From an uncultured Sphingopyxis sp. (lineage in GTDB: Bacteria > Pseudomonadota > Alphaproteobacteria > Sphingomonadales > Sphingomonadaceae), in assembly GCF_900078365.1 (NCBI RefSeq), contig NZ_LT598653.1, forward strand, positions 682,001 through 746,000: a stretch of 64,000 nucleotides of DNA, given 5' to 3'. The notes beneath the pieces are model-generated. The model made no database searches, was not told the DNA's origin, and worked only from the letters and a program-made list of their open reading frames with translations. A program made the translations under genes and the position numbers. Below are positions 9,406 through 18,339 of this stretch, in pieces. Each line of letters opens with the position of its first letter. Position 1 is the first letter of the stretch.

Positions 9406-10179
9406 TCAGGATGCCAGGCGCGTAGATGCCGCGTCCTGCCGGCGCGGCGAGCCGAGCGTCTCGCGCGCGCGTAGCGTGAGGTACCAGCACAAAAGCTCGC
9501 GATGGCTGGCAATCTGGAGACGCCGGTAAGCCCGCTTGCGGTACGTCATTACGCTCTCGTTGCCGATGCCGAGTTCCAGCGCGATGCCGGTCGTTGTCTG
9601 TCCGTAGAGAATACGCGCGCACACCTGGGCTTCGCGCGGTGACAATTGCTCGGGCGCCGCGGCGATATGATGGTCGATTTCGTCGAGGTCGGTGATCGCG
9701 TGCGCCATGCGTTCCTGCCGGATCAGCGTGTCGGCGTGCTTCCAGCTGAGCGTCAGGAGCAGCTTCGCGCGCGACGCGACAGCCGCCACTCCGTCCCGGT
9801 CGAAGCTGCGGGTGGCTTCCAGGCCGAGTGCGATATCCCCGCGGTCCTCGGCGCTGCGGAGAAGGATCTGGCGATAGCCTTGGCTGCCCGGAGGCGCGGA
9901 ATAGGCGACCGACGGATCGATATGGAGCGTGAGGCCGGTATCCACGGTCACCGGCCGGACATGGCCGCGGCCGATCGGCGCGTTCGAGGCCGAGACGAGA
10001 GGGACGAAGCCCTTGTCACGAAAGACGAGCACCGCGCAGGATGCGAGGTCGATGTCGCGTTCGAGCAGATACAGCATCTCCTCGGCGAAACCGGGGGTGC
10101 CGATCGAAAGGACGAGATCGGTTATGTCGCCATCCCCGCGAGATTCCCTGCGAGCGCTTGCCGGTTCCATCGAAAGCAT
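9406..10179 (-). CDS. LuxR-type HTH transcriptional regulator (island 1)
   Basis: 257 residues: an N-terminal domain of about 180 residues with no recognised ligand signature and a C-terminal LuxR/GerE helix-turn-helix (LSPREAQVCARILYGQ through SVMTYRKRAYRRLQI). It is clearly related to the regulator at 47071-47862: both share the LYGQ turn, a SV-x-TYR+RAY++L recognition helix and an ELL/ELF ending. Each copy sits in one of the two catabolic islands that carry the shared 20-bp palindrome, making them the best candidates to bind it. That binding is inference. Confidence 0.88.
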   Translation of the reverse strand: MLSMEPASARRESRGDGDITDLVLSIGTPGFAEEMLYLLERDIDLASCAVLVFRDKGFVPLVSASNAPIGRGHVRPVTVDTGLTLHIDPSVAYSAPPGSQGYRQILLRSAEDRGDIALGLEATRSFDRDGVAAVASRAKLLLTLSWKHADTLIRQERMAHAITDLDEIDHHIAAAPEQLSPREAQVCARILYGQTTTGIALELGIGNESVMTYRKRAYRRLQIASHRELLCWYLTLRARETLGSPRRQDAASTRLAS

Positions 10180-10227
10180 CCTTCCTCATCCTGTTATGGC
10201 GAGAAGGTGCGTTGCGCCGCTGCCGGG

Positions 10228-10242
10228 GTCCAATATTAAGAT
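10228..10242 (-). promoter_or_regulatory. Shared upstream box (ATATTGGAC) before LuxR-type gene
   Basis: Read on the minus strand the box is ATCTTAATATTGGAC, about 50 bases before the regulator start. Very similar boxes (ATCATATTRGAC) precede the acyl-CoA dehydrogenase and CoA-transferase genes at comparable distances. It could be a shared -10 region or activator site; function is not shown. Confidence 0.35.
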
Positions 10243-10278
10243 TCTCTGACATAAGAGCCTAAACATTGGCCGCCGGGT

Positions 10279-11004
10279 TCAATCGTTGAATGCCGTCGCG
10301 TTACGCCCGCCATCGACGATCAGCGTCTCGCCCGAGATCGCAGCAGCATGATCGGAAGCGAGGAAAATTGCGGCGTCGGCAATCGCTTCGGGGCGGGCGA
10401 GCGCGCCGAGCGGGGTAGAACGAAGCCGCTCTTGGATTCGCGCCTCGCCCACCTTGCGCCGGGCTGCTTCAGTGTCGACGAAGCCGGGCGCGATCGCGTT
10501 GACCCGGATACCTGCCGGACCCAGTTCGGCGGCAAGATGGCGCGTCATCGCATCGACCGCGCCCTTGGCAGCGCCGTAAAGAAGGCTGGAGCGCGCACCT
10601 CGAAAGGCCGCGACCGAGGAGAGGTTGACGATGCTGGCACCGCGGCCGAGCGTGGGAAGCGCGGCCTGCACGCTCCACAATATGCCTCCCACGGCGCTCG
10701 CCAGCAGCCGGTCGAAATGCGCCTGCTCGATTTCGGCCAGCTCGCCGTACCGCATCCAGATCGCGCAATGCACCATGATATCGACGCCGCCTGCGAGCTC
10801 GATCGCGCGCGAGATGGCGGCATGGCCCCCCTCACGCGTCGCGATGTCGCCGGCGACAAGAGGGAAGCCTGCGTCTCCGTCGGTCCGATAGTCGATGCCG
10901 ACCACCCGGGCGCCCGCACACGTCATCCGGCGTGCGATCACGCTGCCGATCCCGCCTGTCGCTCCGGTGACGATTGCCCGCCGGCCGTGCAACAGGCCCT
11001 GCAC
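10279..11004 (-). CDS. Short-chain dehydrogenase/reductase
   Basis: 241 residues from a GTG at 11004, two bases after the stop of the acyl-CoA dehydrogenase gene, preceded by the overlapping AAGG of its terminus. The nucleotide-binding motif is TGATGGIGS near residue 13. The catalytic Ser is in VNLSSVAAFRG and the YxxxK pair in LLYGAAKGAV. The C-terminal IAPGFVDTEAARR and SGETLIVDGG blocks are classical. An NAD(P)-dependent alcohol or 3-hydroxyacyl-CoA dehydrogenase role fits the acyl-CoA dehydrogenase partner, but the substrate is not readable from sequence. Confidence 0.92.
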   Translation of the reverse strand: MQGLLHGRRAIVTGATGGIGSVIARRMTCAGARVVGIDYRTDGDAGFPLVAGDIATREGGHAAISRAIELAGGVDIMVHCAIWMRYGELAEIEQAHFDRLLASAVGGILWSVQAALPTLGRGASIVNLSSVAAFRGARSSLLYGAAKGAVDAMTRHLAAELGPAGIRVNAIAPGFVDTEAARRKVGEARIQERLRSTPLGALARPEAIADAAIFLASDHAAAISGETLIVDGGRNATAFND

Positions 11005-11006
11005 CT

Positions 11007-12146
11007 TCAGGCTACCAGCTTGCGGCCGATGATCATGCGGTGGATGTCGTTCGTCCCCTCGATGATCTGGTTGAGCTTCGCATCGCGCATCATGCGCTCG
11101 ACGGGGAAATCTTTCGAATAGCCGTAGCCGCCCAATATCTGCACCGCATCGGCAGTGACTTCCATCGCCCGGTCGGTGACGAAGCATTTGCTCATCGAGG
11201 CGAGCATGGTCACCTCGTCACCGGCGCCCGCATCGAGCGCCTCGGTGCATTCGTAGAGCAGTGCCCGCGACGCCGCGACCTTCATCGCCATCTCCGCGAG
11301 ACGGAACTGAACCCCCTGGAAATGCCCGACCGGCTTTCCGAATTGCCGGCGTTCCTTCACATAGGCTTGCGAAACGTCGAGGGCGCCCTGCGCAAGTCCG
11401 AGCGAGGAGGCGGCAATCGTCGGCCGGTTGAGGTCGAGAACCTTCATGCACGCCTTGAAGCCATGGCCTTCTTCCCCGATCCGGCAGTCGGCGGGGATAC
11501 GCATGTCCTCGAAAAGCAGCTCGTCGCTGGGGGCACCGTGCCGTCCCATCTTGCGCTCGCGAATCCCGACGCGGAAGCCCGGCGTGCGGGTATCGACGAG
11601 GAAGGCGCTGAGGCTGGCGTGCGTCGGTTCGTCGGCGGTCTTCGCGATAAGCAGGATGTAATCGGCCATACCGCCCCAGGTGATCCATGTCTTCTGGCCA
11701 TTGACGACATAGTCGTCGCCGTCGCGCCGCGCCCGGGTGGCGATGGCGGTGAGGTCCGATCCGGCCTGCGGTTCGGTCATCGCGATCGCGGTGATCAGGC
11801 GCCCACGGGCTGCCTCGGTCAGATATTTTTGCTTCTGGGCCTCGGTGCCGAGGGCAAGGACCGGAAGAATGAGGCCGATCGAATTATTGGCGCACAGCGT
11901 CGAGGCGGCGAGCGAATATTTCGCGATCTCTTCTTTCGCGAGACACACGAGCGTCAGGCTGCCGCCAGGACCGCCATATTCCTCGGGAACCCAGAGCTGA
12001 AGCAGCCCCATGTCGCCGAACTTCTCGATCAGATCGCGCGGAATCTCGTCGTCCTCGTCGATCCGGCCCGCGATGGGAGCGATCTCCTTCTCGGCGAACC
12101 GCCGGATGCTGTCCTGGAACGCCCGCTGCTCTTCTGTAAACCGCAT
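11007..12146 (-). CDS. Acyl-CoA dehydrogenase
   Basis: 379 residues, full length. It introduces an alpha,beta double bond into an acyl-CoA with FAD. The FAD/substrate blocks AMTEPQAGSDLTAI and GQKTWITWGG are present, and the catalytic Glu is in NQIIEGTNDIHRMI at the usual position near the C terminus. It is the first gene of a two-gene leftward unit with the SDR. With the CoA-transferase, enoyl-CoA hydratase and SDR of this island it can make up a beta-oxidation-like round; that combination is inference. Confidence 0.95.
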   Translation of the reverse strand: MRFTEEQRAFQDSIRRFAEKEIAPIAGRIDEDDEIPRDLIEKFGDMGLLQLWVPEEYGGPGGSLTLVCLAKEEIAKYSLAASTLCANNSIGLILPVLALGTEAQKQKYLTEAARGRLITAIAMTEPQAGSDLTAIATRARRDGDDYVVNGQKTWITWGGMADYILLIAKTADEPTHASLSAFLVDTRTPGFRVGIRERKMGRHGAPSDELLFEDMRIPADCRIGEEGHGFKACMKVLDLNRPTIAASSLGLAQGALDVSQAYVKERRQFGKPVGHFQGVQFRLAEMAMKVAASRALLYECTEALDAGAGDEVTMLASMSKCFVTDRAMEVTADAVQILGGYGYSKDFPVERMMRDAKLNQIIEGTNDIHRMIIGRKLVA

Positions 12147-12202
12147 TCGATCCTCTGCCCTATGTTTGTCTGTGGAAATCGGTAAGGGCGCGGGTGCGCC
12201 GC

Positions 12203-12214
12203 GTCCAATATGAT
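12203..12214 (-). promoter_or_regulatory. Shared upstream box (ATCATATTGGAC) before acyl-CoA dehydrogenase
   Basis: On the minus strand ATCATATTGGAC lies 57 bases before the acyl-CoA dehydrogenase start and nearly matches the box before the CoA-transferase (14523-14535). A GTCC/GGAC pair with a wide spacer (12203-12228) gives it partial dyad symmetry. Function unproven. Confidence 0.35.
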
Positions 12215-12260
12215 CTTGCGCATAGGACGAGATGCTGCGCCTATCGTGCGCGCCCGCTCG

Positions 12261-13226
12261 TCAGGCGGGCGGCAAACGACCGCCGAGCTCGTCGATCTGG
12301 CTTGCGACGGCGCTGGTGGCCGCTTCGATGAACGGTGCGAGCACATGCGAATGCACGTCGCCCCGGTAGGCGAGCTGACAGAGGGTGGTGGGGAGTGGCT
12401 CGGTGACGGGGCGATAGGCTATCGCGCTGAAACGGATTCCGCGCACCGAGGCGGGAACCAGCGATATGCCGAGCCCCGCTCCAACGAGGCTCAGCAGCGC
12501 CGACATGTCGGCGACCTCCTGCGCGATCGTGAATGGAATGTCGCGCTCGATCAGCGCGCTCAGCACGCGCATGCCGTAAAGCCGGCTCAGCGAAGGCGAA
12601 ATGACGATGAGCGGAAATTCCGCGATGTCCTGCAGCGTCACGCTATCCTTTTGCGCGAGCGGATGGTTTGCCGGCAGGGCCGCGACGAAACTTTCCTCGA
12701 ACAGCGAAACCGTGGCGACATTTGGCGCCATAACGGGGCCGCGCAGCAGTCCGACGTCGATCTCGCCAGCGGCGAGCGCGTCGAGCTGCTGCGCGATGGT
12801 CATCTCGGCGAGCTGGATCGTGACATGCGGCCTTACTGCCGCGAAATTGTGAAGGGCGTGCGGGATGACGGTATAGATGGCGGAATAGATCGCGCCGATG
12901 CGGATCAGGCCGCGCTCTCCGCGGGCGATTTCGCCGATCAGCGAGGCGGCGCGATCGGTGTCGTTGAGCAGCCGGTGGGCATAGGGCACCAGCGCTTCGC
13001 CCGCCTCGGTCAATGCAACGGCGCGATTGGTGCGCAGGAACAGCTTGGCGCCGAGCTCGCGCTCGAGATTGCCGATCTGCTGGCTGAGCGGCGGCTGGGC
13101 GATGCCGATCCGTTCGGCGGCGCGCGTGAAATTCAGCTCTTCGGCGACGGCGAGAAAATAACGCAGCTGCCGCAGCTGGATGCGCGGTGATGCGATGCGG
13201 CTGCCGTCATGCGACTTGTCGGACAC
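12261..13226 (-). CDS. LysR-family transcriptional regulator
   Basis: 321 residues from the GTG at 13226, chosen because GGGAAG lies seven bases upstream; an ATG at 13265 would add 13 residues without a ribosome site. The N-terminal winged HTH is typical (IQLRQLRYFLAVAEELNFTR, then AAERIGIAQPPLSQQIGNLE). The rest is the periplasmic-binding-like effector domain. It follows the CoA-transferase gene on the same strand with an 85-base gap. LysR proteins usually sense an aromatic acid or pathway intermediate and activate nearby genes; the targets are not known. Confidence 0.93.
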   Translation of the reverse strand: MSDKSHDGSRIASPRIQLRQLRYFLAVAEELNFTRAAERIGIAQPPLSQQIGNLERELGAKLFLRTNRAVALTEAGEALVPYAHRLLNDTDRAASLIGEIARGERGLIRIGAIYSAIYTVIPHALHNFAAVRPHVTIQLAEMTIAQQLDALAAGEIDVGLLRGPVMAPNVATVSLFEESFVAALPANHPLAQKDSVTLQDIAEFPLIVISPSLSRLYGMRVLSALIERDIPFTIAQEVADMSALLSLVGAGLGISLVPASVRGIRFSAIAYRPVTEPLPTTLCQLAYRGDVHSHVLAPFIEAATSAVASQIDELGGRLPPA

Positions 13227-13311
13227 GGGCTTCTTCCCTGCGGGAACGGATGCTCGCGTCAGCATGAAAGCTCGGGGCGGGGCATGCAAGCCTCCTTCGA
13301 ATGTCGCGCGG

Positions 13312-14463
13312 TCAGGCCGCCGGCGCTTCGAGGCCGAAGGCGGCGAGCACTTCCTCGCGGTCCTCGTCGAGTCCCGACACATAGGGCTGGACCTGCACCC
13401 GCGAACGCGACATCCGAAACGGCAGGTTCGGAATCTTGAAACGCCCGTCGCGGTCGCGCACTTCCGCCATCGTTCCAAGATCGGCGAGCAGCGGGTCGGC
13501 CAACGCCTCCTTGACGGTCTTGTAGCGCGAACAAGGCACGCCGCCGCCGTTGAGCAATCGCTCGCAGCTCGCGCTGTCGCGCCCGCTCGTCCAGCCTTCC
13601 ATCAGCTCGTAGAGCGTCGCCCAGTTGCGGTGACGCTCGCCCGTCGTGGCGAAACGCGGGTCCGACAGCCATTCCTCATGCCCCATCGCCGCGCAGACAT
13701 TCTCGAAATTGCGCTGCGAAGTCGGCGTGACCATCACAAAACCGTCGCTCGTCTTCAGCGGGCGGAACAGCGGCCGCACTTCGCGCGCCGGAAACTGGGC
13801 TTCCTGGACCTCGTACACCATGAGCTGGAACATCGATTCGAGCAGCGTCACGTCGATATATTGGCCTTCCCCGGTCTCGCGCCGATGGTAGAGGGCGGCA
13901 AGGATGGAAGAAAAGGCATAGCTTGCGCCGAGCGCGTCGGCGACGAACAGCATGCTGTTGGGCGGCCTCGAGCCCACATCCTGATAGCCCATGAATGCTA
14001 GATCGTAACCCGAGGCAGCCTGGACGATCTGCGCGAAAGCAGGGCGCTTCGCGCCGGCCCCCGAGACGCCGTAGCCCGAGACCGAACAGTAGATGATGTC
14101 GGGGTTGATCGCCTTGACCGCCTCGTAGTCGAGGCCGAATTTCGCCATCACGCCGGGGCGGAAATTTTCGGCCAGCACGTCCGCTTCGGCAATAATCGCC
14201 CGGGCGATCGCGCGGTCCGCCTCCTGCTTGAGATCGAGGCAAATGCTCTTCTTGCCGGCGTTGATCTGGCCGAAATAGGCGCTCGATTCGCCGCGGATCG
14301 GCTGTCTGGTACGAATATAGTCGCCCTCGGGCGCCTCGATCTTGATGACGTCGGCTCCGAGATCCGCCATGTAGCGCGTGGCGAGGGGGCCGGCCATCAT
14401 CGTCGTGAAATCGGCGACCTTGATATCGCCCAAAATGCCTTCGCGTCCGGCTCGCTCGTTCAT
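13312..14463 (-). CDS. CaiB/BaiF family (family III) CoA-transferase
   Basis: 383 residues from the ATG at 14463, which has GAGGG just upstream. Family III enzymes move CoA between carboxylic acids through an aspartyl-CoA anhydride. The N-terminal KVADFTTMMAGPLATRYMADLGADVIKIE block, the LAENFRPGVMAKFGLDYE block and the FVADALGAS segment with the candidate catalytic Asp are all visible. The usual YD of the nearby QA-SG segment is replaced by AF (RPAFAQIVQAASG). Likely activates a pathway acid as its CoA thioester; donor and acceptor unknown. Divergent from the TonB receptor gene, sharing a 206-bp regulatory region. Confidence 0.92.
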   Translation of the reverse strand: MNERAGREGILGDIKVADFTTMMAGPLATRYMADLGADVIKIEAPEGDYIRTRQPIRGESSAYFGQINAGKKSICLDLKQEADRAIARAIIAEADVLAENFRPGVMAKFGLDYEAVKAINPDIIYCSVSGYGVSGAGAKRPAFAQIVQAASGYDLAFMGYQDVGSRPPNSMLFVADALGASYAFSSILAALYHRRETGEGQYIDVTLLESMFQLMVYEVQEAQFPAREVRPLFRPLKTSDGFVMVTPTSQRNFENVCAAMGHEEWLSDPRFATTGERHRNWATLYELMEGWTSGRDSASCERLLNGGGVPCSRYKTVKEALADPLLADLGTMAEVRDRDGRFKIPNLPFRMSRSRVQVQPYVSGLDEDREEVLAAFGLEAPAA

Positions 14464-14522
14464 GATCCCTCTTCCGATAATTCTGGTTGTGGGCGCGATG
14501 CTTCGCACCGCCATCGCGGCAT

Positions 14523-14535
14523 GTCTAATATGATT
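14523..14535 (-). promoter_or_regulatory. Shared upstream box (AATCATATTAGAC) before CoA-transferase
   Basis: On the minus strand AATCATATTAGAC lies 60 bases before the CoA-transferase start. It resembles the boxes at 12203 and 10228, all on the same strand and at similar distances from starts. Confidence 0.35.
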
Positions 14536-14577
14536 GGCCTGTCCCCATGAGACGGCGAGCATATCAATCGGCGGGAA

Positions 14578-14597
14578 TGTCCCCGCCCATGGGGACA
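14578..14597. promoter_or_regulatory. Candidate operator, TGTCC-N10-GGACA palindrome (site 2)
   Basis: The most symmetrical copy: TGTCCCC, six bases, GGGGACA, flanked by AA and TT. It lies 72 bases before the TonB receptor start and 115 bases before the divergent CoA-transferase start. A half-site TGTCCCCATG occurs nearby at 14540-14549. Confidence 0.65.
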
Positions 14598-14669
14598 TTC
14601 ACACCGCGTAAAAAAGCTAGAAACCCGATGCGAGAGCCGCAACAGGCCAGATATGGAGAGGGATATCTT

Positions 14670-16979
14670 ATGAGCATTCGGACCAGGCGTGCGCAACTTG
14701 CAGGTGCATCGGCCATCCTTCTGATATTCACGAGCGGCGCCGCGCGCGCCCAGGCGAATCCCGCAATCGACCCCGCCGATGAAGCGATCGAAGCGGCGGC
14801 CGGCGCGGGGCCTTCCGACAGCGACATTATCGTCACCGCGGAACGCCGCGAAAGCCGCCTCCAGGAAACGCCGGTCGCGGTCTCGGTGATCGGCGGCGAC
14901 GCGCTTCAGACGAAGCAGATCAACTCGGCGCTCGATATCGGGGCGGCGCTCCCGTCGGTGCAGATCGGCGAGGGCCTCGGCCAGCTTCGCATTTCCGTGC
15001 GCGGTATCGGTTTCACCGACCTGCGCGCGGGTGCGGAGGGGCGCATCGCCTTCTATGTCAACGGCGTCTACAACGGCCAGCCCTCGGCGCAGACCGGCAG
15101 CTTCTTCGATGTCGAACGTGTCGAGTTGCTGCGCGGGCCGCAGGGCACGCTGTTCGGCCGCAACGCGACAGGCGGCGCTTTCAACGTCACGACACGAATG
15201 CCGACGACCGAGACGTCCGGGTATCTCAATCTGACCGCGGGAAATTATGACACGCTCAACGCCGAAGGGGCGCTGAGCGGTGCGCTTTCGGATACGCTGA
15301 GCGCGCGCGTCGCCGTGAAGCTCGTCAACCATTCGGGCTACGGACGGAATCTCTATACGGGCACCTCGATCAACAACGCGCATACCCAGTCATTGCGCGC
15401 GACGTTGCGCTGGGAGCCGTCCGACCGTTTCGACGTGACGCTGATCGCCAATTACCACAATGAGGACGACCGCAACTATATGCCCTCGCAGTTCGGGCAA
15501 GCTCTGCCCGTGACGACGCTGATGGAGATTCCGCCCTTTTGCACGCCTGAAACCTATAGCGCCCCCGACTGCGTCCTGAGTTTTTCCCGCGACACGACGT
15601 CGCGCTACGAGAACAGCAACCGCCGGTGGCAAAAGGGGGTGAGCCTCACAACCAATTACGAGCTCAACGACTGGCTCAGCCTCAAGTCGCTCTTCGCCGC
15701 CTCATTCTCCTATTACCGCCTCGTCCAAGGCAATTCGGGCTCGCCGGGCATCAGTCCGCGAAACAATTTCTATTCGCACAACGACCAATATACGGCGGAA
15801 ATCCAGCTCCTGGGCGATCGCGGACCGTTGAGTTTCGTCGCGGGCGCCTTCTATTTCAACGACAAGACGACGCCTCGTTCGCTTACCGCGTTGCCGAGGG
15901 CAGCGTTCGTGCCCAATGTCGAAAATTATCTGGCGCAGGGATCGCACAGCCTCGCCACGCTTCTCACCCGCTCGGTTGCGCTATATGGTCAGCTCACCTA
16001 CGAGGTGGCCGACGGCCTGTCGGTCACCGTGGGCGGGCGTTACACTTCCGAAAAGAAGCATAATCACGACAATTATCTCGGGACCAATTTCGTCACGCCC
16101 TTCCCGGCGCCCGGCGTCACCGGGGGACTCATCCTCAATCCGCCCAATCCCGGCTTCCCGAACGACCAGCATATAAACGTTTCGAAATTCAATCCGAAGG
16201 TCACGATCGACTATAAATTCTCGCCCGATATCTTCGGCTATGTAACCTATTCGCAGGGCTTCAAGAGCGGCGGGTTCAACTGGGGGCAGACCAATCCGCC
16301 TTACCCGGAAGAAAAGGTCGACAATTACGAGGCCGGCCTCAAGACGACCTTGTTCGGCGGCGACGCGACGGCGAATGTCGCGGCCTTCTATTACGACTAT
16401 TCGAATATCCAGACGCAGGTCGTGGGCGTAGGCCCCGGAGTGTCGGGAGTGCTGACGCAAAGCGCCGGCGCCGCGACCATCAAGGGGGTCGAGCTCGAGG
16501 TTGGTGCCCGGCCGACGCGCAGCCTGCGCTTCGATGGTTCGCTCGCCGTGCTCGATGCGAAGTTCAAGGGCGATCTGACGACGGTGGATAACGACCGCCC
16601 GCAGCTGGGACCGCTCCGGCTCGCCGGCAACTGGGTCCAGGGCGCGCCGCGCTATACGATCAATGTCGGCGGCGAATATAGTTTCGATCTCCCCGATGGC
16701 ACGCTTAGCTTCCGCGGCGAATATCGCCGCACGGGCAAGATCGACTGGAGCATCTTCAATCTGCCTACCTTGCGCACGCCCGCCTATGACGTCGGCAACC
16801 TGTTCCTCAACTACGAGGACGGAGACGGCAATTGGACGGCAGGGCTTTTCGTGCGCAATGTGGGCAATACGCTTGCCGCGACGACCTTGTTCAAGCAGGC
16901 GAACGCGCTCGGCGCCATGGCCAGCGGATCGGCGCTCGAGCCGCGGACCTACGGGGTCAATCTCGGGTACAAATTCTAG
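14670..16979 (+). CDS. TonB-dependent outer-membrane receptor (island 1)
   Basis: 769 residues from the ATG at 14670, preceded by GGAGAGGG. A signal peptide (residues 1-30, ending GAARAQA) is followed by a TonB-box-like DIIVTAERRES and a plug domain (ETPVAVSVIGGDALQ; VELLRGPQGTLFGRNATGG). The remainder is a beta-barrel ending YGVNLGYKF with the terminal Phe required for outer-membrane insertion. No N-terminal signalling (STN) domain, so it is a plain transporter. Receptors of this kind in sphingomonads often import aromatic or bulky substrates; here it heads a unit with an enoyl-CoA hydratase and a flavin reductase. Confidence 0.95.
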   Translation: MSIRTRRAQLAGASAILLIFTSGAARAQANPAIDPADEAIEAAAGAGPSDSDIIVTAERRESRLQETPVAVSVIGGDALQTKQINSALDIGAALPSVQIGEGLGQLRISVRGIGFTDLRAGAEGRIAFYVNGVYNGQPSAQTGSFFDVERVELLRGPQGTLFGRNATGGAFNVTTRMPTTETSGYLNLTAGNYDTLNAEGALSGALSDTLSARVAVKLVNHSGYGRNLYTGTSINNAHTQSLRATLRWEPSDRFDVTLIANYHNEDDRNYMPSQFGQALPVTTLMEIPPFCTPETYSAPDCVLSFSRDTTSRYENSNRRWQKGVSLTTNYELNDWLSLKSLFAASFSYYRLVQGNSGSPGISPRNNFYSHNDQYTAEIQLLGDRGPLSFVAGAFYFNDKTTPRSLTALPRAAFVPNVENYLAQGSHSLATLLTRSVALYGQLTYEVADGLSVTVGGRYTSEKKHNHDNYLGTNFVTPFPAPGVTGGLILNPPNPGFPNDQHINVSKFNPKVTIDYKFSPDIFGYVTYSQGFKSGGFNWGQTNPPYPEEKVDNYEAGLKTTLFGGDATANVAAFYYDYSNIQTQVVGVGPGVSGVLTQSAGAATIKGVELEVGARPTRSLRFDGSLAVLDAKFKGDLTTVDNDRPQLGPLRLAGNWVQGAPRYTINVGGEYSFDLPDGTLSFRGEYRRTGKIDWSIFNLPTLRTPAYDVGNLFLNYEDGDGNWTAGLFVRNVGNTLAATTLFKQANALGAMASGSALEPRTYGVNLGYKF

Positions 16980-16993
16980 AATTGGGGCGGCAT

Positions 16994-17752
16994 ATGGGGC
17001 AGTTCATCAAGGCCGGGCGGGACGGGCATATCCTGACGATCACGCTCGACCGCCCCGAGGTTTTGAACGCGCTCCACGCCCCGGCCTGCCGCGAGCTCTC
17101 GGACCTCCTCGACGATTTCGGCCGCGACGACAGTCTCTGGATCGCGATCATCACCGGGGCGGGACGGGCCTTCTGCGCCGGGCATGACGTCAAGGACGGT
17201 TTTCACGACGCGATGCCCGAGACGGGCTGGGCGGGGCTTTCCCGGCGCTACGATCTGTTCAAGCCGCTGATCGCGGCGGTGAACGGTCCTGCCGCCGGTG
17301 GCGGCTGGGAAATCGCGCTCGCCTGCGACATTGTCGTCGCCGAGGAAGGGGCCACATTCTCATTGCCCGAAGCGAAGGTGGGCGCGGCGGCGACCGGCGG
17401 CGGTGCACGGCGCCTGCCGCAGCGCCTGTCCTGGCATCTCGCGATGGAACTGCTCCTGACCGGCAAACGGATCGATGCCGCCGAGGCGGCGCGACTCGGT
17501 CTCGTGAACGAGGTTGTGGGTCCGGGGCAAGCGCTGGAGGCCGCGCGGCGATATGCCGATGCGATGCTGGCCTGTGCACCGCTGTCGCTCCAGGCAACGA
17601 AACGCATCGCTCTCGCATCGCTCGAAAGCGAAGCGCGCGAGGTTCAGCATCTCGCAGCCGAACTCAACGAGCAGTTGAAGCGGACCGACGATAATCGCGA
17701 GGGCGTCGACGCGTTTGTCGCCAAGCGCCCGCCGCGGTGGCGCGGGCGCTAG
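16994..17752 (+). CDS. Enoyl-CoA hydratase/isomerase (crotonase family)
   Basis: 252 residues from the ATG at 16994 with GGGGCGG upstream. Crotonase-fold blocks are clear: LDRPEVLNALHAPACREL, the oxyanion-hole ITGAGRAFCAGHDVKDG and AVNGPAAGGGWEIALACDIVVA, and PEAKVGAAATGGGARRLP. The first catalytic Glu position appears to be occupied in GGWEIALACD; the second (usually PE-x-x-x-G) lies in the PEAKVG block. Hydration of an enoyl-CoA in island 1 is likely; lyase or isomerase activity cannot be excluded. Confidence 0.93.
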   Translation: MGQFIKAGRDGHILTITLDRPEVLNALHAPACRELSDLLDDFGRDDSLWIAIITGAGRAFCAGHDVKDGFHDAMPETGWAGLSRRYDLFKPLIAAVNGPAAGGGWEIALACDIVVAEEGATFSLPEAKVGAAATGGGARRLPQRLSWHLAMELLLTGKRIDAAEAARLGLVNEVVGPGQALEAARRYADAMLACAPLSLQATKRIALASLESEAREVQHLAAELNEQLKRTDDNREGVDAFVAKRPPRWRGR

Positions 17753-17817
17753 GGCGTGGCTTCGCAACCATACCGAACTTGCTGCATGCCCGGCGACTCT
17801 TCGAAAAGGATGATAGA

Positions 17818-18318
17818 ATGAGCAACGGCGGGATCGGCCCCCGTGAATTTCGCGCTGTCCTCGGGTGCTATCCGACCGGTGTATGCGTCATTACCGCACG
17901 GGACGGGGAGGGGCGGCGGCACGGGCTGGTCGTGGGATCCTTCACTTCGGTTTCGCTCGATCCGCCGCTGGTGGGTTTCTTTCCGGGCAAGCAATCCTCG
18001 ACCTGGCGCGCCATCGAGACCGCGGGGCGGTTCTGCGTCAATGTTCTTGGCGCCGACCAGCTCGAAACCTGTCGTCGTTTCGCGCTCAAGGGCGAGGACA
18101 GGTTCGATGGTCTCCTCTGCGGAACCTCGCCGTCGGGCCAGCCCATTCTCGATAGCGCCGTGGCGTGGATCGACTGTTCGATCGACCGGGTCATCGAGGT
18201 CGGAGATCACTGGTTCGTCGTCGGCGCGGTCGAAGCTCTCGAGGCGGATGAGTGTGGCAAGCCGCTGCTCTTTTACCGCGGCGGCTATCACGACATGGCG
18301 ACCAGGATCGATTGCTAA
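17818..18318 (+). CDS. Flavin reductase (HpaC-like, small component of two-component monooxygenase)
   Basis: 166 residues from the ATG at 17818 with AGGA eight bases upstream. Motifs of the flavin reductase-like FMN-binding family are visible: FRAVLGCYPTGVCVITA, VVGSFTSVSLDPPLVGFFPGKQSSTW, FCVNVLG and LLFYRGGYHDM. It uses NAD(P)H to reduce FMN or FAD, which diffuses to a hydroxylase. The acyl-CoA-dehydrogenase-fold protein at 3300 is the most likely partner, although it is 14 kb away; that pairing is inference. It converges on ilvD 21 bases later. Confidence 0.92.
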   Translation: MSNGGIGPREFRAVLGCYPTGVCVITARDGEGRRHGLVVGSFTSVSLDPPLVGFFPGKQSSTWRAIETAGRFCVNVLGADQLETCRRFALKGEDRFDGLLCGTSPSGQPILDSAVAWIDCSIDRVIEVGDHWFVVGAVEALEADECGKPLLFYRGGYHDMATRIDC

Positions 18319-18339
18319 CCGCCGGTCCGGCCCCTTAAC

